This document shows, piece by piece, positions 50,070 through 54,602 of a stretch of DNA of 54,602 bases. The first letter of the stretch is position 1, and every line of letters starts with the position of its first letter. Origin of the DNA: Neorhizobium sp. SHOUNA12A. GTDB lineage: Bacteria; Pseudomonadota; Alphaproteobacteria; Rhizobiales; Rhizobiaceae. A program made the position numbers and the translations under genes. The notes beneath the pieces are model-generated. The model did not search any database, had not been told where the DNA came from, and saw only the letters and a program-made list of their open reading frames with translations. Where the stretch lies: the NCBI RefSeq assembly GCF_023006505.1, contig NZ_JALBGV010000038.1, positions 1 to 54,602 on the forward strand, written 5' to 3'.

Positions 50070-51827
50070 ATGAATCTTTTTGCCGACTTCGAAACAAGAA
50101 TTAAGAACGCTTTGGAAAGCCTTGATATTATCAAGGAAAAGCGAAGCGAGCTTGATTTCGGCCGTATCGCAGTCGAGCCGCCGCGGGACCAGAGCCACGG
50201 CGATGTGGCCACCAATGCCGCCATGGTTCTGGCAAAACCGCTCGGCACCAATCCGCGTGCGCTCGCCGATATCATCGCCGAAGCGCTGCGTTCGGATGCT
50301 GACATCAGCGAAGTTTCCGTGGCCGGTCCCGGCTTCATCAATATCCGGCTCGGTGCTCCCTACTGGCAGCGCCTGCTCGCCTCGATGATTGCCGAGGGCA
50401 CGGATTACGGCCGCTCGACGGTCGGCGCCGAGAAGAAGGCGAATGTCGAATACGTCTCGGCCAACCCGACGGGCCCGATGCATGTCGGCCATTGCCGTGG
50501 TGCTGTCGTGGGCGATGCGCTGGCGAACCTGATGGAATTTGCCGGCTACGACGTGGCCAAGGAATATTACATCAACGATGCCGGCAGCCAGATCGATGTT
50601 CTGGCCCGCTCGGTCTTCCTGCGTTACCGCGAGGCTCTCGGAGAGACGATCGGCGAGATCCCCTCGGGCCTTTATCCGGGCGACTACCTCGTGCCGGTCG
50701 GGCAGGCCCTGGCGGAGGAATACGGTTCGCGGCTGCATAACATGCCGGAAGATGCCTGGATGCCGATCGTCAAGGACAAGGCGATCGACTCGATGATGGC
50801 GCTGATCCGCGACGATCTCGAAGCGCTCAACGTCCATCACGATGTCTTTTATTCGGAACGGACCTTGCATGCCAATGGCGCGCAGCGCATCCGCCAGGCG
50901 ATCAACGACCTCACCTTCAAGGGGCACGTCTACAAGGGCACGCTGCCGCCGCCGAAGGGTCAGTTGCCGGAAGACTGGGAGGATCGCGAGCAGACGCTGT
51001 TCCGCTCCACCGAAGTGGGCGACGATATGGACCGGCCGCTGATCAAGTCGGACGGCAGCTATACTTACTTTGCGGCCGACGTTGCCTACTTCAAGGACAA
51101 GTTCGACCGTGGTTACGACGAGATGATCTATGTGCTCGGCGCCGACCACGGCGGCTATGTCAAGCGCCTGGAAGCCGTCGCGCGTGCCGTCTCCGGCGGC
51201 AAGGCGAAGCTCACCGTGCTCCTCTGCCAGCTCGTCAAGCTGTACCGCAATGGCGAGCCTGTGAAGATGTCGAAGCGTTCCGGCAACTTCGTGACCCTTC
51301 GCGAAGTGGTCGACGAGGTCGGCCGCGACGCGGTGCGTTTCATGATGCTCTACAGGAAGAGTTCCGAGCCGCTCGATTTCGACTTCGCCAAGGTGACCGA
51401 GCAGTCGAAGGACAATCCGGTGTTCTACGTGCAGTATGCCCATGCGCGCTGCTCGTCGGTGTTCCGGCAGGCAAAGGAAGCGTTCCCAGGGCTCGATTTT
51501 GCTTCGCTCGACCTCAAAGGTTCGAGCAGCCTGATTAACGATCCGAATGAGATGCAGCTGGTTGCCAAACTTGCGGAATACCCCAGAATCATTGAGGCTG
51601 CGGCCCAGGCGCAGGAGCCTCATCGGCTTGCTTTTTACCTCTATGATCTGGCAAGTTTCTTCCATGCGCATTGGAATAAGGGTAAAGAACAACCGGAATT
51701 ACGCTTTGTTAACGATAAAAACCGAGAATTGAGTATTGCCAGGCTTGGGCTGGTGCATGCTGTCGCCTCTGTTTTGAAGTCAGGACTTGGGATCACGGGC
51801 ACTGCGGCACCGGAAGAAATGCGGTAA
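50070..51827 (+). CDS. argS: Arginyl-tRNA synthetase
   Basis: A 585-residue class-I synthetase charging tRNA-Arg. The HIGH motif appears as HVGH in [19 protein letters not shown] (about 132-150). The KMSKR loop lies in [17 protein letters not shown] (about 400-416), and the C-terminal anticodon-binding domain includes [21 protein letters not shown] 50070 is chosen over the in-frame TTG at 50064 and has GGGGAT upstream. It is normal in length and follows dgt by 62 bp. Confidence 0.96.
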   Translation: MNLFADFETRIKNALESLDIIKEKRSELDFGRIAVEPPRDQSHGDVATNAAMVLAKPLGTNPRALADIIAEALRSDADISEVSVAGPGFINIRLGAPYWQRLLASMIAEGTDYGRSTVGAEKKANVEYVSANPTGPMHVGHCRGAVVGDALANLMEFAGYDVAKEYYINDAGSQIDVLARSVFLRYREALGETIGEIPSGLYPGDYLVPVGQALAEEYGSRLHNMPEDAWMPIVKDKAIDSMMALIRDDLEALNVHHDVFYSERTLHANGAQRIRQAINDLTFKGHVYKGTLPPPKGQLPEDWEDREQTLFRSTEVGDDMDRPLIKSDGSYTYFAADVAYFKDKFDRGYDEMIYVLGADHGGYVKRLEAVARAVSGGKAKLTVLLCQLVKLYRNGEPVKMSKRSGNFVTLREVVDEVGRDAVRFMMLYRKSSEPLDFDFAKVTEQSKDNPVFYVQYAHARCSSVFRQAKEAFPGLDFASLDLKGSSSLINDPNEMQLVAKLAEYPRIIEAAAQAQEPHRLAFYLYDLASFFHAHWNKGKEQPELRFVNDKNRELSIARLGLVHAVASVLKSGLGITGTAAPEEMR

Positions 51828-51893
51828 ATATCGCCACCATTTCCCCACATTGCACTGGCATATGCGTTGTAATGTAGGTGAGTGGACGAGGTA

Positions 51894-54602
51894 ATGGCCG
51901 ATAACAACCTTGCGCGTAACCGGAATGATTTACCGGACTTCTTTGCCGATGATGATCCGCTGGCAGAACTCGCCCGCATCGTAGGCTACGACGATCTTCC
52001 CGTCGCCGCCAAGCCCGGATCATCTTCCGCCGATACTTCAGCGTCTGGACGGCGAGAGCCGGCATTTAATCTCGAAGACGAGCTTCTTCAGGAGTTCGAG
52101 CGCTATGACGCGCCGCGGCTCGATCCCATTCACGATATCGCTCTTGACGATGGGCCCCGGTCATTCGCCGAGCCTGCTTCCGATGCCGCAGTGGCTGCGC
52201 CGCCGGTAGAGCCGGAGGAACTGGAGTTCGTTCCGGCTGAGCCGGCCGCGATCGAACTGCCGCAGGCTTTTCTGCCGGCCGATAGTGCGATCGGTGAACG
52301 GGACGATCGGCAGTTCGGTGACGAAGAGCCGCCATTGGCGTTTGATGCCGTCGACGAGAGCGTTGCCTCCGATCCGATAGTCGAACCGGCTTTCGAAGCC
52401 GCACGTGTGGAACCCGTCTTCGATCTGCCCGATTTTCCGACAGCCGGCATGATGTCTCCCACCACGTCGATAGAAGAGCCAGCAGAGGAATTCGATCTCG
52501 CGGCTGAGTTGGAAAACTCGATCGCGGCCGAGCCGGTTGCTGCAGGTCAGCCCGAGGTGAGGTTCGAGCCCGAGGCGAAAATCGAGCCGGAGGTCCGGTT
52601 CGTGCCGCAAGCGACCTTCGAACCTGAAGCAGCCCCTGAACCCGAGGCAGCTTTCGAGCCGGAGGCGAGATTTGAACCGGAGCCAAAGGCGGAGAGGGGC
52701 AAGGGCGCCTATATTCCTGGCTTCCGCATGCCGCTCACCAATTTCAGCGTAGCACGAGACGTTTCTGCGGCCTCTGCGCAGGCGGCTGTAATCCCTTCTC
52801 AGGCGGCCGCACCTGCACTGAACGAGTATGCTGTCGAGCCTCCGGTTCTGGACGATCTCCCGAGCCCGAAGATCGAGCCGGCACCGGCTGCCGAACTGCA
52901 GATTTCTGCAAAGACCTCGGAGGCGCAGGAACTGCAGCCTGCGCCCGTCGCGGCCACGTCTGTTACATCGACCGGTCAGAGTGCCGGTGCGTCGCAAAAG
53001 GATCGGTTCTCCGCGCTCGATGAACTGATCTACGACGTCCAGCGTTATACGCTGCCGACATCCAACGGGCAGCCGCTCGCAACCCCTGTGGCGAACGCGC
53101 CCGAGCTTGCCGCAACGCCTGCTGTCGCACCCGCTGCGCCCGTGATTGCCAATGCGACGGTTGCCACGCCTCCGGTTGCCGAGGTGCCGTCTCTAGACGA
53201 CAAGGATCCCTTCTCTGATGAGGAATTCGAGTTGGCGCTCGATGGCCTGGAACTCGACCTTGCCGAGATCGTTGTCGAAGAGACGCAGAAACATCCGGTT
53301 CAGGCGACGCCTGCGGCGGCTGCTGTAAAGGCCGAACCTGCCGCCCCTTCGGCGACGCCGGCCGCGCGCGTTGCGCCCATCGCTGTGGCGGCACCGGTTG
53401 TGGAGACGCAGGTTGTCGAAGAGCCCGAATCGATGGCCGACCTGCCATTCGATCCGGCTCAGATTGCCGATTCCGAAGACCAGGTGGAGGCGATCGCCGA
53501 GCTCGACGTGCCGTCGCTGCCGGCAGAAGAGCCGGAACAGCCGCCGGCCTATCGTCCCGATTACGAACTCGACATCGATGCCGAACTTGCGACGCTGCTG
53601 GCAGCCCCCGGCAAGTCGGCCCCGGCGCCGGCGCGCAAGCCTGAGATTGATATCGCGCAGAAAGGCCAGCAGACCGCCGCCGAAGCAAGCCGTTCGCCGG
53701 CCTATACCGATCTCGACGATTTCGAACGTGCGCTGGAAGAGGATTTTCGCCGCAGCCTGACGACGCCCTTGCCGGCGGCGGAGCATGAGGAACTGCATTA
53801 TTCCGACAGCGATTATATCGCGACGGTCGAGAACGCCCGCCGTTCCGTCCGCAGCTGGGCCATGCCGCTGGTTCTTGCCGGCGTCGTGATCCTTGGCGGT
53901 GCCGGCGCCTATGCGTTCTTCGGCAGCAGCGTTTCGAGTGTCGTTTCGGGCGGCGAACCGGTCATCATTGCGGCCGACAAAGAGCCGATCAAGATTGCGC
54001 CGGAAAATCCGGGCGGCAAGACTGTCCCCAACCAGGACAAGGCTGTCTACGATCGCGTCGCCGGCGTCTCGCCGAAGGATCCGAAGCAGCGCACGCTGAT
54101 CTCCTCCAACGAGGAGCCGATCGACGTCGTCCAGAAGACCTTGATGCCCGATACGTTGCCGCTCGAAGGCGAGAACGATATCGAGCCGACCGATGTCGGC
54201 GAGACGGAGGATCCACGCCTCCTGCCGCAGGATCGGACTGCGCAAAACAATACCTCTGCTGAGCAGCAGCCCGTGACCGTCATGCCGCGCAAGGTCAAGA
54301 CGATGATCGTCCGCCCGGACGGCAAGCTGGTCGAGCAGGAAATTGCAGCGCCGGCACTCGCCGCACCGGAAGCGCCGAAGCTGCCAGCCGCGGGCGCAAA
54401 GCCGGTCGAAACGGCAGCGGCGTTCCCTGCTAAGCTTCCGCCTTCCACGCCTGCCACACCGGCCCGTCCGCAACCCTCGTCGACCGTCTCGAATGCGGGT
54501 TCTTCCGGTGTCCTTCCGGTCTCCGCGCCAGCCAATCCGGCCGCTCCGGCAGAACACGTCAACGTGGTGAGAGCGGACCCGATCACGCCGACCGTCGCGG
54601 CG
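51894..54602 (+). CDS. Large SPOR-type membrane protein, C-terminus cut off
   Basis: The frame stays open from ATG 51894 (after GAGG) to the window end, 903 codons without a stop. The start is MADNNLARNRNDLPDFFADDDPLAELARIVGY in overview, a motif known from rhizobial SPOR-domain proteins encoded after argS. About 655 N-terminal residues are acidic, Pro/Ala/Glu-rich and probably disordered in the cytoplasm. They include a block of degenerate FEPEA repeats at about 220-265. A single membrane helix follows (about 656-680, AMPLVLAGVVILGGAGAYAFF) and then a periplasmic part. The peptidoglycan-binding SPOR domain itself would lie beyond the window, so the family call rests on synteny and layout. 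Confidence 0.8.
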   Translation, partial: MADNNLARNRNDLPDFFADDDPLAELARIVGYDDLPVAAKPGSSSADTSASGRREPAFNLEDELLQEFERYDAPRLDPIHDIALDDGPRSFAEPASDAAVAAPPVEPEELEFVPAEPAAIELPQAFLPADSAIGERDDRQFGDEEPPLAFDAVDESVASDPIVEPAFEAARVEPVFDLPDFPTAGMMSPTTSIEEPAEEFDLAAELENSIAAEPVAAGQPEVRFEPEAKIEPEVRFVPQATFEPEAAPEPEAAFEPEARFEPEPKAERGKGAYIPGFRMPLTNFSVARDVSAASAQAAVIPSQAAAPALNEYAVEPPVLDDLPSPKIEPAPAAELQISAKTSEAQELQPAPVAATSVTSTGQSAGASQKDRFSALDELIYDVQRYTLPTSNGQPLATPVANAPELAATPAVAPAAPVIANATVATPPVAEVPSLDDKDPFSDEEFELALDGLELDLAEIVVEETQKHPVQATPAAAAVKAEPAAPSATPAARVAPIAVAAPVVETQVVEEPESMADLPFDPAQIADSEDQVEAIAELDVPSLPAEEPEQPPAYRPDYELDIDAELATLLAAPGKSAPAPARKPEIDIAQKGQQTAAEASRSPAYTDLDDFERALEEDFRRSLTTPLPAAEHEELHYSDSDYIATVENARRSVRSWAMPLVLAGVVILGGAGAYAFFGSSVSSVVSGGEPVIIAADKEPIKIAPENPGGKTVPNQDKAVYDRVAGVSPKDPKQRTLISSNEEPIDVVQKTLMPDTLPLEGENDIEPTDVGETEDPRLLPQDRTAQNNTSAEQQPVTVMPRKVKTMIVRPDGKLVEQEIAAPALAAPEAPKLPAAGAKPVETAAAFPAKLPPSTPATPARPQPSSTVSNAGSSGVLPVSAPANPAAPAEHVNVVRADPITPTVAA

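Noticed and set aside
52161..54557. Long minus-strand frames opposite the SPOR-type gene
   Set aside because: Arg/Gly-rich low-complexity products are typical of the complement of Pro/Ala/Glu-rich coding DNA; the plus frame is open for 903 codons and has a membrane helix.
1..54602. CRISPR arrays, rRNA genes, insertion sequences
   Set aside because: No regularly spaced repeats, rRNA-like sequence, transposase frames or terminal inverted repeats were recognised on reading both strands.

Overview
The window is chromosomal DNA of an alphaproteobacterium, most likely family Rhizobiaceae (Rhizobium/Agrobacterium/Neorhizobium-like). Signs of this are an ExoR homologue, a group-2 Pha (Mrp) antiporter operon with fused A and B subunits, a DUF982 protein, an ExoD-family protein, a PopZ/DUF2497 protein next to valS, and high-GC third codon positions throughout. 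No rRNA, CRISPR array, transposase or integrase was seen.

Layout. 1-4.2 kb: assorted genes (partial glycine-zipper secreted protein, DUF899 protein, small alpha/beta hydrolase, a fused 3-dehydroshikimate dehydratase, a small XRE regulator). 4.3-10.3 kb: the six-gene phaAB-C-D-E-F-G cation/proton antiporter operon, whose genes overlap end to start. 10.7-15.9 kb: MocR-type regulator, DUF983 protein, flavin monooxygenase-like protein, RecQ. 15.9-23.2 kb: a ROK repressor gene divergent from an operon for a Ugp-like ABC transporter, a glycerophosphodiester phosphodiesterase and an inositol-monophosphatase-family enzyme; a clear 25-bp operator lies between them. 23.4-35.1 kb: a Dpp/Opp-type ABC transporter (D, F, binding protein, B, C), a second paralogous binding protein on the opposite strand, then a GMC oxidoreductase and two tandem amidohydrolases. 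35.2-36.7 kb: an SDR gene and a 600-bp stretch without a convincing gene, ending at tRNA-Asn. 36.8-39.6 kb: small and membrane proteins (PGPGW-type, ExoD family, a 34-residue membrane peptide, DUF982) and tRNA-Cys. 39.7-54.6 kb: housekeeping block pcm, popZ, valS, FadL-type porin, exoR, xthA, erpA, dgt, argS and a large SPOR-type membrane protein cut by the window end.

How the genes work together. The two most interesting loci are catabolic. In the ROK locus, uptake of a glycerophosphodiester, its cleavage by GDPD and removal of phosphate by an IMPase-family enzyme form a logical route for glycerophosphoinositol or a similar head-group diester; this is inference from gene content. In the Dpp locus, two binding proteins feeding one transporter, plus an FAD alcohol dehydrogenase and two related amidohydrolases, suggest import and stepwise oxidation and hydrolysis of an unidentified compound; TGTATACA-like sites occur before all three transcription units. 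Both ABC operons carry a strong hairpin directly after the binding-protein gene.

Oddities include the lack of any ATG/GTG/TTG at the expected N-terminus of PhaAB, and the absence of tolC from the pcm-popZ gap, where it is usually found in relatives.
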